From positions 1-56,248 of the forward strand of contig JAJYLW010000002.1 of the NCBI GenBank assembly GCA_021787475.1: a DNA stretch of 56,248 bases, read 5' to 3'. Origin of the DNA: Actinomycetes bacterium. Lineage in GTDB: Bacteria; Actinomycetota; Thermoleophilia; BMS3ABIN01. The position numbers were made by a program, and so were the translations under genes. Numbering within the stretch: the first letter of the stretch is position 1; the number at the start of each line of letters is the position of its first letter. This document shows positions 17,448 to 26,918 of this stretch, piece by piece. Below the pieces are notes generated by a model. The model ran no database searches and was not told where the DNA came from. It saw nothing but the letters and a program-made list of their open reading frames with translations.

Positions 17448-17951
17448 CTATGTCTCTAGATTGAAATCGCGGTATTTCTTGAAATGCGCAACGATGCCGC
17501 CGTCGCCGAGAATCTTCACCATCACCGGCGGCAGCGGCCGGAAAGACAGGGTTTCGCCAGTCGTGATGTTTTTGACGCTGCCTGCTTCAAAGTCAACCTC
17601 CAGCTGATCGCCCTGGTTTATGCCCGAAGTATCAAGCTCAAGCACCGGCAGCCCCACATTGATCGAGTTCCGGAAAAAAATGCGGGCAAATGACGGGGCC
17701 AGCACGGCGCCGGCGCCGGCAAGACTGATTATCCGGGGGGCATGCTCCCTGCTTGATCCGAGGCCAAAATTGCGGCCGGCAACGATAAAATCGCCCGGTT
17801 GCATCTGCGAAGCGAAATCAGGATTGGCGTCTTCGAGCACATGCTTTGCCAGTTCCGGCAGGTTGGTGCGGAGGTGGAAATACCTCCCCGGCGCGATGTG
17901 GTCGGTGGAAATATTGTCACCGAATTTCCAGACTTTTCCCCGCAAAATCAT
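17448..17951 (-). CDS. Aconitase-superfamily small subunit (LeuD/HacB-like)
   Basis: The 167-residue swivel-domain protein begins with MILRGKVWKFGDNISTDHI and contains GRNFGLGSSREHAP, the family signature. The substrate-recognition loop reads RYFHLRTN. In archaeal small subunits an LRT-type loop with Arg is linked to homoaconitase-like substrates with an extra carboxylate, while isopropylmalate isomerases carry other residues there, so a tricarboxylate substrate is favoured. It pairs with the large subunit encoded just upstream and is followed 49 bp later by the dehydrogenase gene. A ~100-bp gap separates it from the large-subunit gene. Confidence 0.85.
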   Translation of the reverse strand: MILRGKVWKFGDNISTDHIAPGRYFHLRTNLPELAKHVLEDANPDFASQMQPGDFIVAGRNFGLGSSREHAPRIISLAGAGAVLAPSFARIFFRNSINVGLPVLELDTSGINQGDQLEVDFEAGSVKNITTGETLSFRPLPPVMVKILGDGGIVAHFKKYRDFNLET

Positions 17952-18050
17952 CTGGCTCAGGAATCCCTTATTGGTTTAAATGATTGCACAACCGCCTTTT
18001 CGTTTCGAATTCACGTTCCGGCAGGCAAAGCCTAGCTTTTAACGAAACTG

Positions 18051-19307
18051 TTATTTTATGAATTCCCTCGGGTCGGTTATCTCGCCAACGATGGCGCTGG
18101 CCGCCGCAGTTGCCGGTGACGCCAGGTAAATAAACGCCTCCGCGTTTCCCATCCTTCCCTGGAAGTTGCGGTTCTGAGTCGAGACGCAGACCTCGCCGTC
18201 GCCAAGGACGCCGCCGTGAACGCCGACGCAGGCCCCGCACCCCGGCCCTGTTACCGACGCGCCCGCCTCCGCGAACGTTTCCAGAAGGCCTTCTCTGGCC
18301 GCCTGAATGTAAACGCTTCTTGACGCCGGCGTTACGATCAGTCGCGTCTGCTGATGGCGCCGCCGGCCCTCCAGCACCTGCGCCGCGATGCGCAGATCTT
18401 CGATGCGGCCGTTGGTGCAGGTGCCGATGAAAACCTGGTCCACTTTCCTGCCGGCCGCCGCCGCCACTGTCTTCGTATTGTCCACTGTATGGGGCGCTGC
18501 GACAAGCGGCTCCAGCGCTTTTGCATCAATCTCAATTGTGCGGGCGTATGCCGCCCCCCCATCCGCCGCCAGCGGCCGGAAATCTTTCTCCCGCCCCTGC
18601 GCCGCCAGAAACTTTCGCGTTATTTCGTCCGCAGCCAACAGGCCCGTCTTGGCTCCCGCCTCCACTGCCATGTTGGCAAGGGTAAAGCGCTCCGCCATTG
18701 TCAGGGCCGCCGCCAGCGGCCCGGAAAACTCGAGCGCCATGTAGGTGGCGCCGTCGGCGCCTATGTCGCCGATTAGCTTAAGAATCAGGTCCTTGGCGAA
18801 AACGCCGGGCTTGAAGGTCCCGTTCATGATCACGCGAACCGTCTCTGGAACTTTAAGCCATGTTCTCCCGGTGGCAATGCCAATGGCGACGTCAGTAGAG
18901 CCCATCCCGGTGGCAAAAGCGGCCAGGGCGCCGGCGGTGCACGAGTGGGAGTCGGCGCCGATAAGGATGTCTCCCGGCGAGGCAAAGCCCTCCACCAGCC
19001 GCTGGTGGCAGACGCCCTCGTTAATGTCGGAAAGGACGGCGCCGGTCCGTGAAGCAAAAGCGCGCAGGGAATTGTGGGCGTTGGAAAGCTCCTTGCGCGG
19101 GCTGGGAGCGGCATGATCGATGAACAGGACAGTCCCCGCGGGGTTATGCGCTCTGACCAGGTCCAGCTCCTCCAGCTGCATCAGCGCCAGCGGCCCGGTG
19201 CCGTCTTGCAATGCAGCCACATCGATCCCGGTTATGACGATCTCACCGGGCCTTACCCCGCGCCCTACATGTTCGGCGATGATCTTCTCCGCCAGGGTGC
19301 TAGCCAA
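18051..19307 (-). CDS. Aconitase-superfamily large subunit (LeuC/HacA-like)
   Basis: The 418-residue [4Fe-4S] hydro-lyase subunit is of the short, two-component type. Cluster ligands are visible as FIGTCTNGR (Cys about residue 297) and GPGCGACVG (CxxC about residue 357), with GADSHSCTAGA and DHAAPSPRKELSNAH as substrate and fold motifs. With the small subunit it should isomerise citrate, homocitrate or a close analogue through the unsaturated intermediate. The start is TTG, overlapping the end of the synthase gene by 8 bp, which indicates tight coupling. Isopropylmalate isomerase is the alternative, but no leuA/leuB context is present. Confidence 0.85.
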   Translation of the reverse strand: MASTLAEKIIAEHVGRGVRPGEIVITGIDVAALQDGTGPLALMQLEELDLVRAHNPAGTVLFIDHAAPSPRKELSNAHNSLRAFASRTGAVLSDINEGVCHQRLVEGFASPGDILIGADSHSCTAGALAAFATGMGSTDVAIGIATGRTWLKVPETVRVIMNGTFKPGVFAKDLILKLIGDIGADGATYMALEFSGPLAAALTMAERFTLANMAVEAGAKTGLLAADEITRKFLAAQGREKDFRPLAADGGAAYARTIEIDAKALEPLVAAPHTVDNTKTVAAAAGRKVDQVFIGTCTNGRIEDLRIAAQVLEGRRRHQQTRLIVTPASRSVYIQAAREGLLETFAEAGASVTGPGCGACVGVHGGVLGDGEVCVSTQNRNFQGRMGNAEAFIYLASPATAAASAIVGEITDPREFIK

Positions 19308-20511
19308 CCCGCTCCTCGCCCCCGGCCTTTTGGGCCTTGAAATCCTTGTAGATATACATCAGCTCTTTCTCAAACAGGCCGCGCTTCAGCTTTACCGACA
19401 GCTTGCGCGCAAGGCGCAGGATCTCCCGGCTCTCGTCATCGTCCAGCACGATTGCGAACTCCTGAAATTTCGTTCTGACAGCCTTGCTGCCGGTATGCTT
19501 GCCAATCACCAACTGCCGCTCCAGTCCGACCTCTTCTGGGCTGAACACCTCGTAATTGAGCGGATTCTTGATAACGCCATCGGCATGGATGCCGGACTCA
19601 TGGGCAAACACGTTTGCGCCCACAATCGGCTTCCACACCGGAATGGTGCGCGCCGACGCCCCGGCCACGTACTCAGACAGCTCGCGGAAAAGCTTGGTTT
19701 TACAACCCAGGTCGGCCTTGGCAATATACTTGAGCGCCATCACAACCTCTTCCAGGGCGGCGTTGCCGGCCCTCTCCCCCAGCCCGTTCACGGTGGTATT
19801 GACATAAGTGGCGCCCGCCTTGATCCCGGCCAGCGCGTTGGCCGTGGCCATGCCGAAGTCATTGTGGGTGTGCATCTCGATGGCAACGCCGATCTCCCGG
19901 CGCAGGAACGAGACGACGTTGTAGGTATCAAAAGGATCGAGGATGCCAACCGTGTCGCAGAAACGGATGCGGTTGGCGCCCTGCTCTTCCGCCGCCCGGG
20001 CAAAACGAACCAGGAATTCGAGGTCGGCGCGGGAAGCGTCCTCGGCATTGACGGAAACATAAAGGTCGTGTTGCTTGGCAAAGTCGACAGACTCCCGGAT
20101 CTTCTCCAGCACCCAGGTGCGCGACTTCTTCAGCTTGTGCTCGATGTGAATGTCGGAGGCTGACATGGAGATGGCCACGGCGGTTACGCCACAGTCGAGC
20201 GAGTGGCGGATATCATCAATAACAGCCCGGTTCCAGGCAAGGATGCTGGCGTTAAGCCCAAGGCCGGCAATGTGCCTGATCGTTTTTTTTTCGTCACCGC
20301 CCATCGCCGGGATGCCGGCCTCGATCTGATGTACGCCTAACTCATCGAGCAGCCTGGCGATCCGCACTTTTTCCTGATTGGCGAAGACCACGCCCGCTGT
20401 CTGCTCGCCGTCGCGGAGCGTCGTGTCGTCAATCTTGATCTTCTTTTTTGGCGACGGCGCCGCCCCTTCAAGGTTAAAGCTATCCAGTTTTTCCTTGTTG
20501 TCTGAGTCCAT
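19300..20511 (-). CDS. Homocitrate synthase / Re-citrate synthase-like acyltransferase
   Basis: The 403-residue enzyme is of the DRE-TIM metallolyase family. After a ~28-residue hydrophilic leader it reads IKIDDTTLRDGEQTAGVVF, the NifV-type active-site strand. Metal and catalytic residues are visible in EMHTHNDFGMATAN (HxH), VNTTVNGLGERAGN and the lid HESGIHADGV. It joins acetyl-CoA to a 2-oxo acid. Close relatives include NifV homocitrate synthase and the Re-face citrate synthases of Clostridium kluyveri, Desulfovibrio and Dehalococcoides. The linked aconitase-like, isocitrate-dehydrogenase-like and PEP carboxylase genes favour citrate as product; no nif genes are visible. Specificity remains unproven. 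Confidence 0.8.
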   Translation of the reverse strand: MDSDNKEKLDSFNLEGAAPSPKKKIKIDDTTLRDGEQTAGVVFANQEKVRIARLLDELGVHQIEAGIPAMGGDEKKTIRHIAGLGLNASILAWNRAVIDDIRHSLDCGVTAVAISMSASDIHIEHKLKKSRTWVLEKIRESVDFAKQHDLYVSVNAEDASRADLEFLVRFARAAEEQGANRIRFCDTVGILDPFDTYNVVSFLRREIGVAIEMHTHNDFGMATANALAGIKAGATYVNTTVNGLGERAGNAALEEVVMALKYIAKADLGCKTKLFRELSEYVAGASARTIPVWKPIVGANVFAHESGIHADGVIKNPLNYEVFSPEEVGLERQLVIGKHTGSKAVRTKFQEFAIVLDDDESREILRLARKLSVKLKRGLFEKELMYIYKDFKAQKAGGEERVG

Positions 20512-20609
20512 GAATTGCCCCCGCAGCGGAGTTGTCGGGATAAGCGGCCCTGATTCTTAGTTAAAATATAACTTAAGCACTACAGATGCGGCAACCGTAA
20601 GCGTCTTCC

Positions 20610-20748
20610 TAAACTCGGGGACACAATACTGATTTCGAAAATCGGCAGCAAATCAGTTTGTGTTCTCTGCCCCTTGTAACTCCGGGACACGACCTATTGT
20701 AACTCTGGGACATGACCTGATTTCCTAACGGAAATCAGGTCATGTCCC
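20610..20748. repeat. REP-like elements, degenerate copy plus near-perfect copy
   Basis: The stretch between the PEP carboxylase stop and the synthase start begins with a decayed copy (CTCGGGGACACAATACTGAT...ATCAGTTTGTG), continues with two half copies (CTCCGGGACACGACC and CTCTGGGACATGACC) and ends in a palindrome with perfect 19-bp arms at 20707-20725 and 20730-20748. The right arm abuts the ppcA stop codon. The family matches the palindrome at 8342. Confidence 0.8.
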
Positions 20749-22359
20749 TTATCCGAGGCTTCCCCGCAGCTTGCCCAGCCGGCAGATCCATTCCGTCACC
20801 AACTGCCTGTCGGCAACTTCGCCGGTCCATTCCTGGCCGCCGGCCGCCAGTTGCCTCAGCATCGGCTGGACCGTCTCCAGAAGCACATGGTAGCGCTTGT
20901 CGTCCTGAGACACCGGTCCTGGCTCAATGCCAAGCTCGAGCGCAATTTCTTCCAGGTCCGATTCAAGGTGTGGCAGGAGAGACTTTGGTATATGCATCGC
21001 CGACGTCCTCAAGCTGGCATAGCAGGCGGCCCGGGCCAGGTCGGCGCGAATGCCGGGATAAAACCTCAGCAGCATTTCCATGCCGGCGCCGCCATAGTGA
21101 TCCTTGACCGCTTTTAAGCCCCTGCCTGTGCCGATGAACTCCGGCGGCAGGCCGATTGAGTAAAGGGCGCCGGTGTAACTGATGGCCCGCGGGAGGCTGG
21201 CCGCCTTCCGCGGTTTGATCTGAGCGACAAGGCCTGCGACTCCGGCATTATCAATTTCTGCCGCCAGCTTGTGCGGCGCCGCGGCGGCGCGGGCGTAACC
21301 AACGGCGCTCTTGCGGGCAAGGCGGTCCCGCTGCGCCGGAATTACATCCGAGATGGCGATGACCACCGGCAGCAGGGAGTCAAAGCTCTCCAGGTAGGCA
21401 GTGGTGAACAGCCCGATCATAGCGGTAATGGCGTCGCGCTCATCAGCGCTGAACGCAAGCGGCTCGGCCTGCTCAAGTTCATCCCTTGCCCTGATTGCCA
21501 CCTGGCGGGCGGACTCGCCGCCGATGTCATACCTTAGGCCGGACTGAATCGTCACCGTGCGCACGCCGGCGTAGTCATTGACAAGCTGGTCGAAATTACC
21601 AAGAGTGACATGCCCGCGAAAGGGAAGCGCACCGCCACCGTAAATCGGGAATATCTCAATATCCTGTTCACGACCCAAACGGTAGCAGTCGGCTATAGCA
21701 GTCTTTACGGCCAGCACCGACGGCACCATCCCGTAGGCCATCGCCGAATCGCTGCGGCCCAGCATGACACGCAGCCGGTCAACCTTGTACCCTGCATCTT
21801 TGGTGCCGTCAATGTATTTGCGCAGCATGCTCCTGGCGCCAAGCAGCTCGGGCACCTCTTCGATCAGGGGGATGACCTGGACTGCGCTGGCGTCGCGGGC
21901 GGTGCCAAACTCCTTGTAGCCCAGCTCGATTACGTCTTCGATGCGGCGGCGCACGTCCATCAACTCCGCTGCCGTCTCAACCATCGGCACGATAACTTCA
22001 CAGATGGCGCCGCCGCCTGACAGCGACATCTGGTAATTGGACTCAATCACGCTCATCAGCGCCATCAATTGATGAAATGATGTTTCCTTGGTAGCACTGG
22101 GCACGCGCGGCGTCACGAGGACGTCGCGGCCGGGCGTCTGGCCCCGCTCGAGCAGGCCCAGGGAAATCTCAGCCGTCTGGTGATAAGGAGTCAACTTGCC
22201 CTCATAGTCAACCATCACTTCCTCGAGTCCGAGGCCGATGGGCTGGGGCGTGAGCGCGTCAATAGCTTCCTTTGGCTCGTCCCGGACCGGCACGTAGCGC
22301 GAGGCGCTGTCCGGGTGCTGCGTCATCATCGTTGCGGGGATGAAAGGTTGAGCGGCCAT
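20749..22359 (-). CDS. ppcA: Archaeal-type phosphoenolpyruvate carboxylase
   Basis: The 536-residue protein belongs to the compact PEPCase type (PF14010), which is about half the size of the classical bacterial enzyme. The N terminus contains MMTQHPDSASRYVPVRDEP, the family hallmark, and the C-terminal part contains YTGALYSIGLPPEFIGTGRGL, matching the substrate-loop region. It carboxylates PEP to oxaloacetate. It lies downstream of gatB by 9 bp and upstream of the citrate/homocitrate synthase-like gene, so oxaloacetate supply for citrate formation is a sensible reading. The stop codon is immediately followed by a REP palindrome. Confidence 0.9.
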   Translation of the reverse strand: MAAQPFIPATMMTQHPDSASRYVPVRDEPKEAIDALTPQPIGLGLEEVMVDYEGKLTPYHQTAEISLGLLERGQTPGRDVLVTPRVPSATKETSFHQLMALMSVIESNYQMSLSGGGAICEVIVPMVETAAELMDVRRRIEDVIELGYKEFGTARDASAVQVIPLIEEVPELLGARSMLRKYIDGTKDAGYKVDRLRVMLGRSDSAMAYGMVPSVLAVKTAIADCYRLGREQDIEIFPIYGGGALPFRGHVTLGNFDQLVNDYAGVRTVTIQSGLRYDIGGESARQVAIRARDELEQAEPLAFSADERDAITAMIGLFTTAYLESFDSLLPVVIAISDVIPAQRDRLARKSAVGYARAAAAPHKLAAEIDNAGVAGLVAQIKPRKAASLPRAISYTGALYSIGLPPEFIGTGRGLKAVKDHYGGAGMEMLLRFYPGIRADLARAACYASLRTSAMHIPKSLLPHLESDLEEIALELGIEPGPVSQDDKRYHVLLETVQPMLRQLAAGGQEWTGEVADRQLVTEWICRLGKLRGSLG

Positions 22360-22368
22360 TACTGTTTC

Positions 22369-23817
22369 TTAGCCGGCAAGTTTTTCCTTAAGAATGCGGT
22401 TCACTGCCTGGGGATTGGCCCGGCCCTTTGTCTCTTTCATGACCTGCCCGACAAAAAAGCCGAGCACCCTCTCCTTGCCGGCGCGGAACTGCTCGACTTG
22501 CGCCGGGTTGGAGGCGATAACTCGCCCGGCGATGGCGGCCAACTCGGGCTCATCGGAAATCTGGGCCAGCCCCTTGGCCGCGACGATCTCGCCGGCCGTC
22601 TGGCCGGTCTTGCACATCTCGGCAAAAACTTCCTTGCCAACGGCATTGCTGACCGCGCCGGATCTGATCATCGCCAGCAGCTTGCCCATTTCTGCCGGCG
22701 CCATCCGGCAACTGGCGAGATCGCCGCCGGCGGCGTTTATGTATCCAAGCAGCTCGCCCATGATCCAGTTGCTCGCCATCCGGGCGTCATCAAAATGAGC
22801 AAGAGTTGCCTCGAAAAAGTCTGACAGCTCGCGGCTGGAAGTGAGAACCTCAGAATTATACGCCGGCAGGCCGAGGTCGTTAACGTAGCGGGCGGCCCTG
22901 GCGTCTGGCAGTTCGGGCATTGCCGCCCTGATCTTTTCGACAAAATCGCTGCCGGCGGCCAGCGGCACCAGGTCCGGCTCGGGAAAGTAGCGGTAATCGT
23001 GAGCAAACTCCTTGGAGCGCATCGGCGTCACTTCGCCGGTGGCAAAATCAAAATGAACGGTCTGTTGTACTACCTGCCCGCCGCTTTCAATCAGCTGCGC
23101 CTGCCGCTCAATCTCCATTGCCAGCCCCTTCTCGAGGTGCTTGAAACTGTTCATATTCTTAAGCTCGGTCTTGACGCCCAGCCCGCTTGAGCCGGCCGGG
23201 CGCACGGAGACATTGGCGTCGCAGCGCAGCGACCCCTCCTCCATGTTGCAGTCGGAGACATCCAGGTACTTGAGCAGATTTTTAAGTTTGTTGAGGAATG
23301 TGCGGGCTGCTTGCGGCGAATGTATTTCAGGCCTGGTGACGATCTCAACGAGCGGCGTCCCCGAGCGGTTGAAGTCGATCAGCGAATAGACGGCGCCAGC
23401 AATGCGGCCGCCGCCACCGGCATGGATGTTCTTGGCCGTATCTTCCTCCATGTGCACTCGCTCGATGCCGACCGTCAGCTGTTCATCATCAACCACAATT
23501 TCAAGGCGGCCGTCGACGGCAAACGGCCGGTCATATTGGGATATCTGATATCCCTTCGGCAGGTCGGGATAAAAATAATTCTTGCGGTGAAAAATGCTGC
23601 GTTCGGGAATGCTGCAGTTTAACGCCAGGCCTATCCTGGCCAGATACTCAATCGCCTTTTCGTTGGCTACCGGCAGCGCTCCCGGATGGGCCATGCAAAC
23701 AGGACAGCAGCGGGCGTTGGGCTCGCCGCCAAACTTGACCCGGCAGCCGCAGAACATCTTGCTCTCGGTGGAGAGCTCCACATGGATTTCAAGGCCGATT
23801 ACCGGCTCAAAGTCCAT
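22369..23817 (-). CDS. gatB: Asp/Glu-tRNA amidotransferase subunit B
   Basis: The 482-residue subunit of GatCAB phosphorylates the tRNA-bound Glu or Asp and receives ammonia from GatA. VIGLEIHVEL starts the cradle domain. Cysteines in MFCGCRVKFG and ARCCPVCMAHPG form the zinc site, and HRKNYFYPDLPKGYQISQYD and RCDANVSVR are family signatures. The C-terminal helical and YqeY tail ends NRILKEKLAG. It follows gatA after 64 bp. GatCAB indicates that this organism makes Gln-tRNA and/or Asn-tRNA indirectly. Confidence 0.97.
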   Translation of the reverse strand: MDFEPVIGLEIHVELSTESKMFCGCRVKFGGEPNARCCPVCMAHPGALPVANEKAIEYLARIGLALNCSIPERSIFHRKNYFYPDLPKGYQISQYDRPFAVDGRLEIVVDDEQLTVGIERVHMEEDTAKNIHAGGGGRIAGAVYSLIDFNRSGTPLVEIVTRPEIHSPQAARTFLNKLKNLLKYLDVSDCNMEEGSLRCDANVSVRPAGSSGLGVKTELKNMNSFKHLEKGLAMEIERQAQLIESGGQVVQQTVHFDFATGEVTPMRSKEFAHDYRYFPEPDLVPLAAGSDFVEKIRAAMPELPDARAARYVNDLGLPAYNSEVLTSSRELSDFFEATLAHFDDARMASNWIMGELLGYINAAGGDLASCRMAPAEMGKLLAMIRSGAVSNAVGKEVFAEMCKTGQTAGEIVAAKGLAQISDEPELAAIAGRVIASNPAQVEQFRAGKERVLGFFVGQVMKETKGRANPQAVNRILKEKLAG

Positions 23818-23881
23818 CGTTTTTTCCTTTCATCGGCGGCCCTGTCTTTTTGCAAATGAGACGTCCCGCATCAACAGCCGT

Positions 23882-25366
23882 TCAATCCGCCCGCTCGATC
23901 AGCGGCGAGACCGCGTCAAAGCCAATGACAGCTTCTGCACTATGGGCCGCCTGCAGAAGCATGTTCTCGGAAAATGCCGGCCCGATCAGCTGCAAGCCCA
24001 CCGGCAGGCCGTCCGCCAGCCCGGCAGGAATCGAGATCCCCGGCAGTCCCGCCAGGTTAACCGGAATGGTGCAGATGTCTGATTTGTACATCGTCAGGGG
24101 ATCGCCCGTTTTCTCCCCCAGCCGGAAGGCAGTTGTCGGCGAAGTGGGCGAGATGAGCAGATCGACTTGATCAAAAGCCCTCTCGAAGTCCTCCACCACC
24201 AGGGTGCGCACCTTCTGCGCCTGGCCGTAATAGGCTTCATAATAGCCGGATGAAAGGGCATAGGTGCCAAGCATTATCCGCCGCTTTACTTCGTCCCCGA
24301 ATCCCTGGCTGCGCGTCAGCTCGTACATCTCAGTGATGTCCGCAAGGGCGCCGACGGCCCTGAACCCGTAGCGGACGCCGTCAAACCGGGCCAGATTGGC
24401 GCTGGCTTCGGCGGGAGCAAGAATGTAATAAGCCGGCAGGGCGTATTCAACGTGAGGCAGGCTGGTTTCGCACACGGCGGCGCCGGCGGCCTCCATTTTC
24501 TTTACGGCCTGGTCGAAAACCTTCTTCACGCCGGCGTCAATACCCTCGCCGACAAGCTCGCTGACAATGCCGACGCTCAGTCCGTCCAGGTCCTTGTCCT
24601 GGGGCAGATTTATCACATCGGGATGCTCGACTGAAGTCGTGTCAAGTGGATCCTTGCCGACCAGGTACTGGAGCATCAGCGCCGCGTCGCGCACTGTTTT
24701 GGTAATCGGCCCAACCTGGTCAAAAGAAGACGCGAACGCAACCAGCCCGTAGCGGGAAATGCTGCCATAAGTCGGTTTGAGGCCAACGACGCCGCAGAAG
24801 GCCGCTGGCTGGCGGATCGATCCTCCCGTATCGGAGCCGAGAGCCCAGATCGCCTCGCCGGCCGCCACCGCCGCCGCCGAGCCGCCACTTGAGCCACCGG
24901 GCACGCGCTCAGGATCCCAGGGATTCCGCGTCGGGCCAAAGGCTGAATTTTCCGTGGACGAGCCCATTGCGAACTCATCCATATTTGTCTTCCCCAGCAT
25001 GACTATGCCGGCCTCTGCCAGCTTGAGTATGCTTGTGGCGGTATAGATGGGATTGTAAGCTTCCAGCATTTTCGAGGCGCAGGTGGTGATCACACCCTCA
25101 GTAACGAGCACGTCTTTAACCGCCGTCGGCAGTCCTGCAAGCGGCGCCCTGTCAGCGGCGGGCGCGGCGTCATTGGCGGCTGCCTTCAACCGCGCTTCTG
25201 CCGTTGTCAGCCTCAGGTAAGCAGCCACAATTTTGTCATTTTTTGCTATTTGTGACAGATAGGCGTCGGTGAGGGCGGCTGCCTCAAGCGCGCCTGTCCT
25301 CATCAGCTCCAGCGCATCCAAGGCGCTTAGCCTGAGCAGGTTGCCGGCCGTCGCGGTCCCGGTCAC
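23882..25366 (-). CDS. gatA: Asp/Glu-tRNA amidotransferase subunit A
   Basis: The 494-residue amidase-signature protein liberates ammonia from glutamine for GatB. The Ser-cisSer-Lys triad is visible: Lys in [10 protein letters not shown] (about residue 82), cis-Ser in [14 protein letters not shown] and the nucleophile in [12 protein letters not shown]. Glutamine-binding [23 protein letters not shown] follows. The GTG start overlaps the gatC stop by four bases (GTGA), as expected for a stoichiometric complex. Length is normal. Confidence 0.97.
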   Translation of the reverse strand: MTGTATAGNLLRLSALDALELMRTGALEAAALTDAYLSQIAKNDKIVAAYLRLTTAEARLKAAANDAAPAADRAPLAGLPTAVKDVLVTEGVITTCASKMLEAYNPIYTATSILKLAEAGIVMLGKTNMDEFAMGSSTENSAFGPTRNPWDPERVPGGSSGGSAAAVAAGEAIWALGSDTGGSIRQPAAFCGVVGLKPTYGSISRYGLVAFASSFDQVGPITKTVRDAALMLQYLVGKDPLDTTSVEHPDVINLPQDKDLDGLSVGIVSELVGEGIDAGVKKVFDQAVKKMEAAGAAVCETSLPHVEYALPAYYILAPAEASANLARFDGVRYGFRAVGALADITEMYELTRSQGFGDEVKRRIMLGTYALSSGYYEAYYGQAQKVRTLVVEDFERAFDQVDLLISPTSPTTAFRLGEKTGDPLTMYKSDICTIPVNLAGLPGISIPAGLADGLPVGLQLIGPAFSENMLLQAAHSAEAVIGFDAVSPLIERAD

Positions 25367-25659
25367 TGTTCTCCCGCCTCCAGAATTTGTGGCACTTTAA
25401 AGGCGCCGGCCTCAGCCTCGGGTGCGTTTAAGAGCGCCTTCTCCTGGGATACCGAGGACCATGGAGTGTCAGCGCGGAAAACGTTTTCCAACCGGGTGAC
25501 ATGCGACGTCGGCTCAACATCCTTAAGATCAAGCTCGGCGATCTTGTTTATATGATCAATGATTCCGGAGAGCTGGCGGGAGTAGCGGTCCAGCTCTGCG
25601 CTCTTCAGCTTGAGCCGGGCAAGCCGGGCCACGTACCTGACGTCGTCATCGGAAACCAA
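25363..25659 (-). CDS. gatC: Asp/Glu-tRNA amidotransferase subunit C
   Basis: The 98-residue linker subunit wraps around GatA and GatB. It contains the typical [13 protein letters not shown] start, the [18 protein letters not shown] core and the [18 protein letters not shown] tail. The start is set at the TTG at 25659, which follows GAGGAGG at five bases' distance and gives the usual protein length; a longer frame extends to 25698. It is the first gene of the gatCAB-ppcA block. Confidence 0.95.
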   Translation of the reverse strand: MVSDDDVRYVARLARLKLKSAELDRYSRQLSGIIDHINKIAELDLKDVEPTSHVTRLENVFRADTPWSSVSQEKALLNAPEAEAGAFKVPQILEAGEQ

Positions 25660-25727
25660 GATTACCTCCTCGGGCGAGCTGTTGAAGTTATTCCACAACG
25701 GCGAAATGTTATCACATGCCAGGAGTT

Positions 25728-25796
25728 TAACGTTTTGCGTTTAACGTTTCACGGATTTCTTAAGGATGGTTTTACGTTAAAGTGAAACGAGGGTCC
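25728..25796. repeat. Iterated TTTAACGTTT-type sequence and inverted repeat upstream of gatC
   Basis: GTTTAACGTTTTGCGTTTAACGTTT is iterated here in two units, and CGTTTCAC near 25748 is mirrored by GTGAAACG near 25784-25791. Similar text is found at 33163 and 35470, and the TTAAACGAGG tandem at 14531 is related. No protein or known RNA is visible. Confidence 0.45.
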
Positions 25797-25810
25797 GGTG
25801 GTCCCGGCAG

Positions 25811-26797
25811 TTAAATCGCCGATTGCTCTGTTGCCCGGCGGTCTGAGCCGGAAACACGCCTGTCGTCGTCCACACCCGGCGGCAGGCCGGAGTCGCGCAT
25901 GCGGCGATCGGGAATGAAGCGCCTGCCGGAAAGGGAAGTCGGCAGCGGCTTGCTGTAAATGAAAGTGCCGCCAATCTCCACCAGCGCGTACCTGGCCGAC
26001 AGCTTCCAGAGGGTCTCCGAGTGGCCAAGGAAGAGATAGCCACCCGGGTTAATGATGTCAAAAAAGTGTTCAATGACAAAACCGGCCGTGCTGTGCGTAA
26101 AGTAAATGATGACGTTGCGGCAAAACACCACGTCGCAGATGCCATAAACCTCAATCGGCAGGGGATCGTTTACCAGGTTGTGCCGGGTGAAGGTGACAAG
26201 CCGCCTGACTTCGTCATTAACCTGGAATCCGCCGTCGCTCCGGTGAAAATACCTTTCTCGTTGTGGCTGGCCGACACCGGCCATCCTGCTTTTTTGGTAC
26301 CAGCCCCGCCGCGCCTGATCAAGCGCCTGCTCATTTAAATCCGTGGCCAAAACCTCGACTTTCCAGTTGTCGCGATCGGGAAGCGAGTCTAGCAGCGTCA
26401 TCGCCACCGAATAGGGCTCTTCTCCAGTGGAGCAGCCGGCGCACCAGAACCGGAGCACGCGGCGCTCCTCCAGCTTGCGCCGCGCCAGCTCCGGAATAAT
26501 GTATTTATGCAGCACATCAAACTGGCTCTGGTTGCGGAAGAAACGGGTGTCTGGGACCGACAGCTGGCGGAGCAGCCGCCGCACCTCCTCTTCCCGGTTG
26601 ATGTCGGTGGTTAGCAGGCGGTAGTAATCTTCCAGCGTCGTCACGCCCAGCGCGCCGGCCCTGGCCGCGAGCCCTTTCCGCAACAAATCCTTCCCGGCAT
26701 GGGTTATGGCAACACCGCCGGCCCGGTTCACCAGTTCGCGAAACCGCTGGAAACCGGTTTCGCTGAGCTTGAATGTATGATTGCCGTTCATTTCCAA
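25811..26797 (-). CDS. cheR: CheR-type protein glutamate methyltransferase
   Basis: The 328-residue protein has the CheR N-terminal helical domain (residues ~10-85) and the SAM-binding domain: FWCAGCSTGEEPYSVAM is motif I, VLATDLNEQALDQAR follows, and CDVVFCRNVIIYF is the catalytic-region signature. TRFFRNQSQFDVL precedes the fold as in known CheR. It methylates receptor glutamates in chemotaxis-type systems. No receptor, cheB or flagellar gene is nearby, so it may serve a non-motility signalling pathway. The last ~35 residues are Arg/Asp-rich (RRFIPDRRMR...DDRRVSGSDRR) and lie beyond the usual domain. Confidence 0.9.
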   Translation of the reverse strand: MEMNGNHTFKLSETGFQRFRELVNRAGGVAITHAGKDLLRKGLAARAGALGVTTLEDYYRLLTTDINREEEVRRLLRQLSVPDTRFFRNQSQFDVLHKYIIPELARRKLEERRVLRFWCAGCSTGEEPYSVAMTLLDSLPDRDNWKVEVLATDLNEQALDQARRGWYQKSRMAGVGQPQRERYFHRSDGGFQVNDEVRRLVTFTRHNLVNDPLPIEVYGICDVVFCRNVIIYFTHSTAGFVIEHFFDIINPGGYLFLGHSETLWKLSARYALVEIGGTFIYSKPLPTSLSGRRFIPDRRMRDSGLPPGVDDDRRVSGSDRRATEQSAI

Positions 26798-26918
26798 AAT
26801 GAGATTACAGCAGGCTTTAATAACTCACGCAGCAATTATCGGTTCTTTGAGCCTATCCCAGTAGGCTTTTCGTGGCGCATCCTCCAGGATCGCGCTGCCG
26901 GCCGCGGCAGCCACCTGA

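Noticed and set aside
19300-20511. nifV of a nitrogen-fixation cluster
   Set aside because: The protein resembles NifV, but the neighbours are aconitase-like, dehydrogenase and PEP carboxylase genes and no nif gene is in the window.
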